Shown: in pieces, positions 14,830 to 23,246 of the stretch
Layout of the letters: each line of letters opens with the position of its first letter
How positions within the stretch are numbered: the stretch's first letter is position 1
NCBI GenBank assembly: GCA_022561145.1
Contig: JADFRS010000007.1
Coordinates: 1-50,725 of the forward strand
Reading direction: 5' to 3'
DNA length: 50,725 nucleotides
DNA from: Gemmatimonadota bacterium
Lineage (GTDB): Bacteria; Gemmatimonadota; Gemmatimonadetes; Longimicrobiales; Gaopeijiaceae
Notes under the pieces: generated by a model
Seen by the model: the letters and a program-made list of their open reading frames with translations, nothing else
The model's database searches: none
What the model was told of the DNA's origin: nothing
Translations under genes and position numbers: made by a program

Positions 14830-15894
14830 ATGGTTGATGAAGCACGGGTCCCGAAATCCGTGTGGCTTGCCGCCGTCCTCTTGGCCGGAGTGGCCCTGTC
14901 GGCTTGTGCCGACACCGGCCGGGACGCCGAGTCGGCCGCGGCTTCGAGCCCGGCGGTGTCGCCGGAGGGCCATGTCCGGGTCTACGCCGTCGATCGTTAT
15001 GAAGGCGTCCGCCGACTCGACCCGAGTACGCTCGAGGTCATCGACTCCATCGATACGGGTCCCCGCCCTCATGGGATCGTCGCCTCCCACGACGGCCGCA
15101 CGCTGTTCATCACCCTCGAGGTCAGCAACGAGGTCATCAAGGTGGACGTCGCCACCCACGAGATCCTCGCACGGGTCGAAGTGGGGACCGTGCCCAATGA
15201 ACCCACGCTGAGTGCCGACGGGCGCTACCTGTTCGTCCCACTCAGGGGTGAGGGTGGCACGGACATCGTGGACACCCAGACCATGACGGTCGTGAAGTCG
15301 CTTGCCACGGGAGCCGGAAGCCACAACGCGTACACCGCGCCGGACGGACGGCTCGTCTATTCGACGTCCATGGGCGACAACCAGATCAGCGTGATCGATC
15401 CGATCGCGCTGGAGATCCAACGGATCATCCCGCTGAACGGCCAGCCTCGGCCCATGGCGCTCACCGACGACGGGCGGCTGGCCTACGTGGTGCTCTCGGG
15501 CATGACCGGCTTCATCACCCTGGACCTCGAGACGGATCAGGAGATCGCGCGGGTCTCCATCCCCATTCCTGAAGGCACGCCCGTGCCGCCGCTCGACACC
15601 TATACTCACGGCATGATGCTCACGCCGGACCAGCGCGAACTGTGGATCGGGGCGTATGGAACGGACAAGGTGTACGGCTTCCTCATGCCCGAGAGCACAC
15701 CGCTCGCCGAAATCGACCTTCCGGGCGGCCCGCATTGGCTCGCGCTCAACCCGGACGGGGAGCCGCTTTACGTCACGCTCGAGCGGTCAGGCCAGGTCGC
15801 TGCGATCCATCGAGGGATCCGGGAGGTCATCCGCGTGGCCTACGTTGGCCGGGCTCCCACGCGCATCCTGGCCTTCAGAACGCCCGTGGGGTAG
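14830..15894 (+). CDS. YVTN-type beta-propeller lipoprotein
   Basis: 354 aa. A signal peptide ends in the lipobox LSAC (cysteine about residue 26), giving a lipid-anchored protein. The rest consists of 40-45-residue repeats of the YVTN/NHL-like propeller type, with recurring units such as PHGIVASHDGRTLFIT, NEPTLSADGRYLFVP and PRPMALTDDGRLAYVV, which suggests a seven-bladed propeller. Such proteins bind surface ligands or act as lactonase-like scaffolds; no catalytic residues can be assigned. GGGAGG lies about 9 nt before the ATG. It is convergent with the kinase gene. Confidence 0.82.
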   Translation: MVDEARVPKSVWLAAVLLAGVALSACADTGRDAESAAASSPAVSPEGHVRVYAVDRYEGVRRLDPSTLEVIDSIDTGPRPHGIVASHDGRTLFITLEVSNEVIKVDVATHEILARVEVGTVPNEPTLSADGRYLFVPLRGEGGTDIVDTQTMTVVKSLATGAGSHNAYTAPDGRLVYSTSMGDNQISVIDPIALEIQRIIPLNGQPRPMALTDDGRLAYVVLSGMTGFITLDLETDQEIARVSIPIPEGTPVPPLDTYTHGMMLTPDQRELWIGAYGTDKVYGFLMPESTPLAEIDLPGGPHWLALNPDGEPLYVTLERSGQVAAIHRGIREVIRVAYVGRAPTRILAFRTPVG

Positions 15895-15921
15895 GGTGGC
15901 CTTCGGTGTGACGCTTTCTCC

Positions 15922-17079
15922 TCAGGCCCGTCGGAGTCCCCGGAAGAACTTCAATACGGAGTGCACAGGCCCCTGCCGTGGCGCCGGTCCGATGCACTGC
16001 CGAAGGTCGTGCGAGAGGTCTTCTACGGACTGGTAGCGGCGGTCGATGTGAGGGTCGCACGCGCGTAGCAGTACGCGCCCGAGATCCCCCTGGAGCAGCC
16101 GACGCAACTCGCGGACGGTCGTCGCTCGAGCGGCGGCCACCTCCTTCATCTGGTCACCGTGTGACTCGAACACCTCCCTCAGCCGGCTATGAGCAGTCAA
16201 GCTCCCCATCCGGGGAGGGCGTCCGGCGAATAGCCGGTAGCCCACAGCTCCGAGAGAATAGACGTCGCTTGCAGGGGAGACCGATTCACCTTCGATCTGC
16301 TCGGGGCTCGCGTAGTCCGGCGTGAACGCGCGCACCTCGAGGGTCAGCGTCGTCGGTGCCCCCATGAAGATGGGATCGAGGAGCTTCGCGATACCGAAGT
16401 CGAGAAGCGACGGCTCGCCGGACGCTCGAACCAGGATGTTCGAGGGCTTCAAGTCCCTGTGGATTATCTGGTTCTCGTGCGCGTGGGCAACCGCACGGCC
16501 TACCTCGAGCAACAGGCTGATACGCTCGGGAATGCTCAACCGTCGCTCGTCGGCGTGTGTGTCGATCGATTGGCCTTCCACGAAGTCCATCGCGTAGAAG
16601 GGGTCGCCGTCCGGTGTCGCGCCGCTGCTGAGCAGCGATACGATATACGGATGCTTCAGACGGCGGAGCCGGTCGCGCTCGAGATCGAAACGCCTCCGTG
16701 CGGTCTTCGACTTGGACGCTCCGTGAAGAAGCTTGATTGCGACGCTGTCACCGCCGTCGAGAGGCTCTGCCCGGTAGACAGATCCCATCCCTCCACGGCC
16801 CACCAGCGCCACGATCTTGAATCCACCGAGCGTCACGCCGACCCATCGATCGGGGTCTTCGCGTGAGGACAGTCGCGCATCCAGAGCCTCACCCAACCGA
16901 CCCATCACGTCCCGCTCCGCAGAGTGCGCGCCGAGGAGCGAGAGCACTTCGGCATGCAATGCGAGGTCACCTTCGCAAACCTGATCGACAGCCGGGCGCC
17001 GGTCTTCCTCAGGGAGCGCTAGGACGTCGTTGAGGATGGCCTTGGCTCGTAGCCACCGCGAGGATTCGTCCGACGTCAC
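15922..17079 (-). CDS. Short soluble Ser/Thr protein kinase
   Basis: 385 aa. After about 85 N-terminal residues (a helical leader common in this kinase group) comes a Hanks-type kinase. It has glycine loop GRGGMGSVY (94-102), VAIK Lys116, HRDLKPSN with Asp209, DFG Asp227, and a DYASPE activation segment. The protein stops just after the kinase domain at KFFRGLRRA. Many relatives continue with a transmembrane helix and TPR repeats; those are missing, so this one should be cytosolic. Its GTG start overlaps the sigma-factor stop (GTGA), so the kinase and sigma factor are translated together and probably form one signalling unit. A kinase of this type could phosphorylate the sigma factor; that is inference. 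Confidence 0.88.
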   Translation of the reverse strand: MTSDESSRWLRAKAILNDVLALPEEDRRPAVDQVCEGDLALHAEVLSLLGAHSAERDVMGRLGEALDARLSSREDPDRWVGVTLGGFKIVALVGRGGMGSVYRAEPLDGGDSVAIKLLHGASKSKTARRRFDLERDRLRRLKHPYIVSLLSSGATPDGDPFYAMDFVEGQSIDTHADERRLSIPERISLLLEVGRAVAHAHENQIIHRDLKPSNILVRASGEPSLLDFGIAKLLDPIFMGAPTTLTLEVRAFTPDYASPEQIEGESVSPASDVYSLGAVGYRLFAGRPPRMGSLTAHSRLREVFESHGDQMKEVAAARATTVRELRRLLQGDLGRVLLRACDPHIDRRYQSVEDLSHDLRQCIGPAPRQGPVHSVLKFFRGLRRA

Positions 17080-17705
17080 TGGGCCTGCTCAGCCGGGTCG
17101 TCGATCGGGGCTGGCGCCAGTTCTACCGTCGCCCGGCCGGCCAACTCACGATTGAGCCAGGCTCGGGCGGCCTCCCAGTCGCGCACTGCGGTAGCCCGCG
17201 AGACATCCAGCGTTTCGGCGATCTCGTCGTAGGTCAGGCCAGCGAAAAACCGGAGCTCGACAACCTTCGCGGCTCGTCCGTCCAACTGTTCGAAGCGGTG
17301 CAACGCGTCGTGGAGGTCCAAGAGCTGGTCGGACAGCTCAGGATCGAGCGCGATTCCCGGCTCCGCCTCGAACGTCACGTGCTGCGCGCTTCCCCCACGC
17401 TTCTCCGCACGGCGTCCCTCGGAGTAGTTCACGAGAATCTGACGCACCGCCTTCGAGAGGAGCACAAAGAAGTGCTTGCGGTCATTCGGCGAAGGAGGTG
17501 TCTGCCCGAAGAGCTTGATGAAGACCTCGTTTGCGAGTACACGGGTCTCCATCGTCCAGTCCCCGCTCCACCGCCGCCTCTGCGCGCGGGCGACGAGAAG
17601 CACCTCGTCGTACATCCGCGACCAAGCTTGATCACGAGCAGCGATGTCCCCCTCGGCCGCCCGTCTAAGGAGTACGATCGTCTCTTCGCTGTCTCGGTCC
17701 CTCAT
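17076..17705 (-). CDS. ECF-like sigma-70 factor (Sig-70_X6 / TIGR02999 type)
   Basis: 209 aa. Region 2 includes WTMETRVLANEVFIKLFGQ and the HFFVLLSKAVRQILVNYSEGRRAEKRG stretch. Region 4 holds the helix-turn-helix LTYDEIAETLDVSRATAVRDWEAARAWLNREL. This matches the subfamily common in Acidobacteriota, Planctomycetota and Gemmatimonadota that is often next to Ser/Thr kinase genes. It would direct RNA polymerase to a dedicated promoter set. No anti-sigma factor is adjacent; instead the kinase at 15922-17079 overlaps its 3' end by 4 nt. The gene is divergent from the cohesin-like lipoprotein. Confidence 0.9.
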   Translation of the reverse strand: MRDRDSEETIVLLRRAAEGDIAARDQAWSRMYDEVLLVARAQRRRWSGDWTMETRVLANEVFIKLFGQTPPSPNDRKHFFVLLSKAVRQILVNYSEGRRAEKRGGSAQHVTFEAEPGIALDPELSDQLLDLHDALHRFEQLDGRAAKVVELRFFAGLTYDEIAETLDVSRATAVRDWEAARAWLNRELAGRATVELAPAPIDDPAEQAQ

Positions 17706-17894
17706 CCGGCTCCCCCATGTCGGCGACCGGTCGCTCTGCTATCTACGCCCTCTTCGCACGCATCGGAAGCGTGCAGGCGTAACCGTGCCTCTGCCGGTGA
17801 GGCGATCCGATGAGCACGGACATCGAGAAATCCTGTGTGTCGGTTGATGGCGGTGAAGCGCGCCGCCTTCGAGCAATCAGCGCAGGAGGTCATC

Positions 17895-18365
17895 ATGAGC
17901 GAGTTTATGGCTAAGAAGCTGGCGGGACGGATGGCGTGGGTCTCGATCTGTGCCGTCGGGCTCACCGGATTGATAGGCTGCCAGGATTCGGCGACCGGGC
18001 CGAAGATCGAACTGCAGCCGATGACAACCACCGACGTCAACATCATCCTCCCCGACGACTATGCCGAGCCCGGCGAAGAGGTTGAGGTGATGTTCCAACT
18101 CCTGGAGATCGAGGGGGACGGCAATGTAGTGCTCGAGGGGACCGTGACGTGGAATCCGGCGAGTTTCGAATTCGTCGACACGGCACCGCTCGGGTCCGTG
18201 CAGGTCCTCGAGAGTGATTTCGAGAGCGGACGGATGAGGGTTCGCCGCGATCTCGGCCCTCTGGAGGACGGCTGGATCGTGGTGATCTTCGTCGCGCTGA
18301 GGGGTGCGGAGACGTCCGGGTTCACCGCCGACGCGCAGACCCACTTGATGCCGTTGGACCACTAA
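17895..18365 (+). CDS. Cohesin-like domain lipoprotein
   Basis: 156 aa. The signal peptide ends in LIGC, a lipobox, so it is a predicted lipoprotein. The mature part has a short linker and then a beta-rich domain (VNIILPDDYAEPGEEVEVMF, GTVTWNPASFEF, LGPLEDGWIVVIFVAL). This pattern resembles the cohesin/dockerin-type beta sandwich seen in exported proteins; the match is by pattern only. ATG 17895 is chosen because AGGAGGT (17884-17890) sits ideally upstream; the open frame begins 20 codons earlier. It is followed by a strong hairpin terminator. Confidence 0.65.
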   Translation: MSEFMAKKLAGRMAWVSICAVGLTGLIGCQDSATGPKIELQPMTTTDVNIILPDDYAEPGEEVEVMFQLLEIEGDGNVVLEGTVTWNPASFEFVDTAPLGSVQVLESDFESGRMRVRRDLGPLEDGWIVVIFVALRGAETSGFTADAQTHLMPLDH

Positions 18366-18413
18366 AACGGCTCCGTGGCCCGTTAGACGGCAGCCCAATG
18401 AGGCTCGTTGTCG

Positions 18414-18448
18414 GCGCCCCGCTCGAGGTGGGATTTCGAGCGGGGCGC
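18414..18448. terminator. Bidirectional hairpin terminator
   Basis: A perfect 13-bp stem (18414-18426 with 18436-18448, GCGCCCCGCTCGA and its complement) encloses a 9-nt loop. It lies between the convergent lipoprotein and DUF5916 genes and is followed by TCTT on the plus side. The stem is strong but the T-tract is short. Confidence 0.65.
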
Positions 18449-18521
18449 TCTTGGTGCCCCTCAATTGATCGACATCGCTGGAGGCCGTTTACCCGCTTCA
18501 TCATACGTCTGAACTCGACCC

Positions 18522-20624
18522 CTACAGCCGGTAGGTGTAGTTCAGCTTGATGCTGGCTCCCCGGGAGAGCGTGATGAACTCCCGGTCGTCGCCGAAGAGG
18601 CCGGCGCCCAGGTTCTGCCAGTTCTGGGTGAATACCAGGAACAACTCGTTGCCCGGCTGGAGGATCCAGCGAGTCCTCATGAAGAGTCCCACCACCTCCG
18701 AGACGTCGTCGTACTGGATGTTGCCCGTGATCGAGGCCCACGGGCTGATGTCCCACCCGCCGCTTACCCTGAAGAGACTGGCCGTGAACGCGCCCTCGGG
18801 CAGGTCGACATCGTTCTTCTCCCAGTTGGTCGAGATCGTGATGCCCGGGCTAGGCCGGAAGTTCAACCGCAACTCCAACTGAGTCCGGTCGCCGCTCCAG
18901 AAACCACCGTTACGGACCTCGAAGTTGGCCGATACCCTCCGTCGGCTCGCGGTGCGGCCTCGTACGGTCCACTCCCAGTTCGTGTGGTCACCATCGGGGA
19001 CGAAGATGCCGTCGCTGATCTCGAACTCCTCGTCGAGGAACTCGAACTGCCTTTGAAGCGAGACATTGATGTTGTCCTGGCTCTCGAAGTCGATGCCGAA
19101 CACGTTGGGGAAGTTCAACGCAATACCGCGAGCACTGAGATTGGAAAGCGACAGGTCCGAATTCCGAGCCGGGTCGGAGTTCCAGACGACGAAGGCCTCG
19201 AACTGGAGGTTGTTGTCACCCATGAACCTCGACGTGAACAGGTTCAGGTCGACGCCCGCGGTATGGCGGTCCTTGGGGGCGATCGCGCCTGCTTCGGTTG
19301 GATCGGCTCCCGTGGCCCGCCGTGTGTAGATCGCGCCGATCGAGGACTGCTCGAAGATCGTCGCCTTCACTCTCGCGGCGGTGAAGTCCTCTCCCGCGAA
19401 CGTGCCGCCCTCGGCCGAAGCGGTCTCGGATGTAGACACGTGGATCAATCCGAGCTCGTACCTGCCGGCCTGGCCGCCGAGCCTCGAGGCGTAGTCGATT
19501 GGGATCTGCTCACCGTCTACCAAGCCGATGCGTCGACTGAAGTACGGCTCCACACCATCGAAAGGAGCGAAGGAAAAGACCCCCGACCCCTCCAGAAAAA
19601 AGTCCCGGCGTTCCTGGAAGCGAAGGGGGAAGCGGGTGAGGTTGATGCGCCGGCGATCGACCTCAGCCTCGGCGAAGTCGGTGTTCACGCTGAGTCCGGC
19701 CCTCAGGCTGGGCGTGATGTTGTAGGTGAGGTCCAGCCCGACATCGCTCGGGAAGCTCGTCGGATCCGCCTCTTCGGGAACGTTTTTCCAGTTGGTGACA
19801 GCGTACGGCGTGGCCTCCAAGCCGATGCCTTGCGAAATTCCGACGAGCCCCGTCAGGCGTCCGGCGTGGATGGGGCGACGTAGTCCCTGGTTCCGTCTAA
19901 ACCCCCTCCAAAGAATCTCTTCGTTCCGACGGCGAATCGTGCGTTGGAAATTAATGCCCCAACTGTCTGCGGTGGGATCGAAGTTCAGCGTACGGAAGGG
20001 AATCTGGATCTCAACCGACCAGCCGTCGGCCCGAATTTGAGTGCGGACCTCCCAAATGCCGTCCCACGCCCGGCTCGAGCCACCGCCCCCGAAGCCTCCG
20101 CCGCCGCCGCCACCTCCACCACCAAAACCTCCGCCACCCCCGAATCCGCCGGTATTCCCAGTGAGGAGGGCGTCACCCATCATGCCGGCAGGGTTGACCT
20201 CGAAGAAGTAGCCGGTGCGGCCGTTGTTGAACGTATCCAGAATCCACTGGAATCGGTCGTCCGTGCTGAGGAAGGCATCCCGGCCCTTCTGGTAGGCGAG
20301 GATTCCGCTCGGGTCGTCGTAGAGGATCGCGCTGATGTAGAGGTTGTCTTCGTCGTAGACGACGCGGATCTCCGTGCGCTCGGACGGCTCGCCGCCCTCT
20401 ACCGGCTCCTGCTGCGTGAAGTCGGTGATCGGGATGGAGCGCTCCCAGACGGCTTCGTCGATGTGCCCGTCCAGGTTGATGTCATCCGACGCGTTCATGC
20501 GGAGGGCGACGAGATCCACCGGGTCGTTGGCCGTGGTCTGCGCCGCGAGGTGACTGACGGACGCCAACAGGCCGAGCCAGACGAAGAGTAGTCCGGTGAT
20601 TCCCCACACATGCTTTCGCGCCAT
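18522..20624 (-). CDS. DUF5916 outer-membrane protein with CBM9-like domain
   Basis: 700 aa. It has a signal peptide (cleavage after HLAAQ), a CBM9-like beta sandwich (about 45-230; motif LDGHIDEAVWERSIPITDFTQ), and a long C-terminal beta-barrel-like DUF5916 region. That region contains RRDFFLEGSGVFSF and ends in an aromatic-rich strand, LNYTYRL. Predicted to sit in the outer membrane; the ligand is unknown, possibly a glycan. A glycine-rich run, FGGGGGFGG and so on (about residues 161-183), is inserted in the CBM9-like domain. AAGGAT lies 10 nt before ATG 20624. The gene is isolated, convergent with the lipoprotein and divergent from the transporter pair. Confidence 0.85.
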   Translation of the reverse strand: MARKHVWGITGLLFVWLGLLASVSHLAAQTTANDPVDLVALRMNASDDINLDGHIDEAVWERSIPITDFTQQEPVEGGEPSERTEIRVVYDEDNLYISAILYDDPSGILAYQKGRDAFLSTDDRFQWILDTFNNGRTGYFFEVNPAGMMGDALLTGNTGGFGGGGGFGGGGGGGGGGFGGGGSSRAWDGIWEVRTQIRADGWSVEIQIPFRTLNFDPTADSWGINFQRTIRRRNEEILWRGFRRNQGLRRPIHAGRLTGLVGISQGIGLEATPYAVTNWKNVPEEADPTSFPSDVGLDLTYNITPSLRAGLSVNTDFAEAEVDRRRINLTRFPLRFQERRDFFLEGSGVFSFAPFDGVEPYFSRRIGLVDGEQIPIDYASRLGGQAGRYELGLIHVSTSETASAEGGTFAGEDFTAARVKATIFEQSSIGAIYTRRATGADPTEAGAIAPKDRHTAGVDLNLFTSRFMGDNNLQFEAFVVWNSDPARNSDLSLSNLSARGIALNFPNVFGIDFESQDNINVSLQRQFEFLDEEFEISDGIFVPDGDHTNWEWTVRGRTASRRRVSANFEVRNGGFWSGDRTQLELRLNFRPSPGITISTNWEKNDVDLPEGAFTASLFRVSGGWDISPWASITGNIQYDDVSEVVGLFMRTRWILQPGNELFLVFTQNWQNLGAGLFGDDREFITLSRGASIKLNYTYRL

Positions 20625-20823
20625 CGATGTCGATCCTTAAGTCGCGTCTGAGCTGCCGAAGACTAACCATACAAGGTTCCTTCGGGTCCCACGGAAGAGA
20701 CACTGCAACGGGAGGGAGCGTTGGAGCTGAACTGGGACACCCTTGCTCCGCCTGTCGGCGGCCGGTAAGGTGGCGCTTCGATCGAGGGCACCCATGCGAA
20801 CTGTCCACGAGGAAGGCGCAGCG

Positions 20824-22332
20824 ATGCGAGTTGACCCAGCAGGCCAGCCTCCGGCCCGGCAGACAGACTGGCAGGACCTCGAGCTCCCCGACATGCGCCT
20901 CAGGAGCCTCCTGGCGCATTTCGGCCCCGGCGTGATCCTGATGATGACCGGAATCGGCACGAGCCACCTGGTCACTGCGCCTGCGGCGGGGGGCCGCTTC
21001 GAGTTCGCCCTTCTTTGGTGCATCCCCGTCGCGTACATCTTCAAGTACTACGGCTTCGAGATGGCCTTCCGGTTCACGAACGCGACCGGAAAGAGCCTCA
21101 TCGAGGCGTACGCCACGGCCTGGGGCAAGTGGCCACTCTGGTACGTGCTCATCACGACGATCATCCAGGCCGCCATCGGGCAGGCCGGAAGGCTGATCGC
21201 GGCCTCGGCGGTGCTTTTCTACATCTTCACCGCTTCGCTGGGCCTTCCCGTCTCGATGACGGTATACGGCGCCATCCTGGGGGTCGTGTCTGTGGCCATC
21301 CTCCTCCGCGGGCGCTACAAGACGGTGGAGTTGGCCGCCAAGATCCTGGCGGCCGTCCTCTTCGTGTCCACCGTTGCGGTGTACTTCGTCGAGCCCGCCC
21401 CGATCTCCGCCATGGGACACTTTTTCCAAGTGGAAACCCCGGTGGGGTCGTGGCTGATCATCGCCGCGTTCCTGGGCCTTCTCCCCACCGGGATGGACGT
21501 GTCGCTCCAGGCGTCGGAGTGGGGCAAGGCCAAGGGCGTGGGGATGGCGAAGATCCGCAAGAGGCTGGAGGCCGTCGGGCTCGCCGGTCGCTTCGATTCG
21601 TCGGACCCACACAAGGGGGATCTGACGGTCCAGACGGCCATCATGCCCTCCCACGCTCGCGAGTATGCGCGCCGCTGGTTCGTGACCGGGCTTTGGGACT
21701 TCCGTCTGGGCCACGTCGTGTCCTTCGTGATCGCGTGCATCTTCCTGTTGCTGTCGGCCGTGTGGTTATATCCGAGTCCGGTCGAGGGGCGCGCCGTAAT
21801 GGGCGAGATCGCGGGGATCTTCACGCTCAGCGTCGGACCCTGGATGATGGTCGTCTTCATGCTGGGCGCGTTCGCGGCGACGTTCTCCACCGCCTTCAAC
21901 TACTTCGACGGCTGGCCGCGAATCGTGGGCGCATGCTGCAGGAATCTCTTCCGGGGGACGGCGAGGTTGCAGGGCATCGACCGGGCGTTGATCACCGAGG
22001 AGCATCGGAAGACGTGGTACTCGGAGTACAACATCTACCGCGCGACCATGTTCTACTCGCTGATAGCCTCCGTGGCGATCATTGCCGGTTTCGAGAAGCC
22101 GGTCCTTCTGGTGCTGCTGGCCTCGGCGCTGGCCTTCTTCATCGCGCCCGTGATCTTCTATCTGAACCTGTACTACTGTCTCACCGTCATTCCCAAGGAA
22201 GACAAGGCGTTCTACCCGAGCGTGCTGGAGCGCTGGCTCGCCTGGGGCAGCCTGGTGGTGTTCCTTGGGTTGACCGTGGTGGGCGCGGTCCCGCTCGCGG
22301 GGCAGATTCGCCAAATGTTCTTCGGAGGCTAG
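20824..22332 (+). CDS. Nramp-fold transporter lacking canonical metal-binding motifs
   Basis: 502 aa with about 11 hydrophobic segments. The first begins FGPGVILMM, matching the GPG start of Nramp TM1. The metal motif DPGN is replaced by GTSH (residues GIGTSHL), and the TM6 motif MPHN reads PTGMDVSLQAS. The Nramp architecture therefore seems kept while the Mn/Fe ligands are not, as in Nramp-related subgroups with other cargo. A cytoplasmic loop near residues 240-290 is longer than usual. GGAAGG lies 7 nt before ATG 20824; ATG 20794 is an alternative. It is coupled to a TSUP permease 4 nt downstream, so the two probably act together. The substrate is unknown. Confidence 0.75.
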   Translation: MRVDPAGQPPARQTDWQDLELPDMRLRSLLAHFGPGVILMMTGIGTSHLVTAPAAGGRFEFALLWCIPVAYIFKYYGFEMAFRFTNATGKSLIEAYATAWGKWPLWYVLITTIIQAAIGQAGRLIAASAVLFYIFTASLGLPVSMTVYGAILGVVSVAILLRGRYKTVELAAKILAAVLFVSTVAVYFVEPAPISAMGHFFQVETPVGSWLIIAAFLGLLPTGMDVSLQASEWGKAKGVGMAKIRKRLEAVGLAGRFDSSDPHKGDLTVQTAIMPSHAREYARRWFVTGLWDFRLGHVVSFVIACIFLLLSAVWLYPSPVEGRAVMGEIAGIFTLSVGPWMMVVFMLGAFAATFSTAFNYFDGWPRIVGACCRNLFRGTARLQGIDRALITEEHRKTWYSEYNIYRATMFYSLIASVAIIAGFEKPVLLVLLASALAFFIAPVIFYLNLYYCLTVIPKEDKAFYPSVLERWLAWGSLVVFLGLTVVGAVPLAGQIRQMFFGG

Positions 22333-22336
22333 GACC

Positions 22337-23233
22337 ATGCGTGTGGTACTGTTTGTCTTGCTGGCCGGACTGGGCCTGGTGTTCGTCGGCGGTTGGGTCA
22401 AAAGCGTGCGGGGGGGCCGCGAATCCACGGCTGAAGAAGGCTCCAAGCTGCCGTCTCCGCTTCAGGCGGCGATCGGGTTTGTCACGAACTTCTTCGACAC
22501 GCTTGGCATAGGGTCGTTCGCCCCCACCACTTCGTGGTTCAAGCTCCAGAACGTCGTACCCGACCAGCGCATCCCGGGAACCATGCACGTCGGACATACG
22601 CCGCCGGTGATCGTTCAGGCCTTCATCTTCATCGCGATCATCCAAGTGGACATGGTCACGCTGGCCTCGATGATCGGCGCCTCGGTTCTCGGGGCCTGGC
22701 TGGGGGCCGGGGTCGTCGCCAACTGGCCCCGCCGCAACATTCAGATAGGGATGGGCATCGCGCTCTTGCTGGCCGCGGTGACGTTCGTGGCAGCCAACTT
22801 GGGGTTCGCGCCGGTCGGCGGGGAGGCCATCGGCCTTCGCGGGGTGGGACTCGGCGTCGCGGCCGTGACGAGCTTCATTCTGGGTGCGCTCATGACGCTC
22901 GGCATCGGGATGTACGCGCCCTCGATGATCATCATCAGCCTTCTCGGAATGAACCCGGCGGTGGCCTTCCCCATCATGATGGGCTCGTCCGCGTTTCTCA
23001 TGCCCGTGGCGGCCCTACGGTTCATCAAGGCCGGAGCGTACGAGCTACGCCCCGCGATCGGCTTGGCGTTGGGTGGGCTGCCGGCGGTGCTGATCGCCGC
23101 GTTCATCGTGAAATCGCTGCCTCTGGAAACGATGCGCTGGCTGGTCGTGGTCGTGGTCAGCTACGCGGCGATCATGATGCTGCGGTCGGCCTACCTGGAG
23201 AGTTTGGAGACCGTTCCCCAAGCCTCCGCGTAG
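22337..23233 (+). CDS. TSUP family (TauE/SafE) membrane permease
   Basis: 298 aa with eight or so hydrophobic segments and the duplicated TSUP pattern: an N-terminal half with IGFVTNFFDTLGIGSFAPTT and a second half with TSFILGALMTLGIGMYAPSM. TSUP permeases move sulfite, sulfonates, sulfoacetate or related organic anions. The start lies 4 nt after the Nramp-like stop, with GGAGG upstream, so the two proteins are translated from one message. The substrate cannot be told from sequence. It is convergent with the amidohydrolase downstream. Confidence 0.85.
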   Translation: MRVVLFVLLAGLGLVFVGGWVKSVRGGRESTAEEGSKLPSPLQAAIGFVTNFFDTLGIGSFAPTTSWFKLQNVVPDQRIPGTMHVGHTPPVIVQAFIFIAIIQVDMVTLASMIGASVLGAWLGAGVVANWPRRNIQIGMGIALLLAAVTFVAANLGFAPVGGEAIGLRGVGLGVAAVTSFILGALMTLGIGMYAPSMIIISLLGMNPAVAFPIMMGSSAFLMPVAALRFIKAGAYELRPAIGLALGGLPAVLIAAFIVKSLPLETMRWLVVVVVSYAAIMMLRSAYLESLETVPQASA

Positions 23234-23246
23234 AGCGACGAAACGG

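Noticed and set aside
21015-22511. Long plus-strand frame across the Nramp-like and TSUP genes
   Set aside because: Out-of-phase shadow; composition unlike a real protein and no domain seen.
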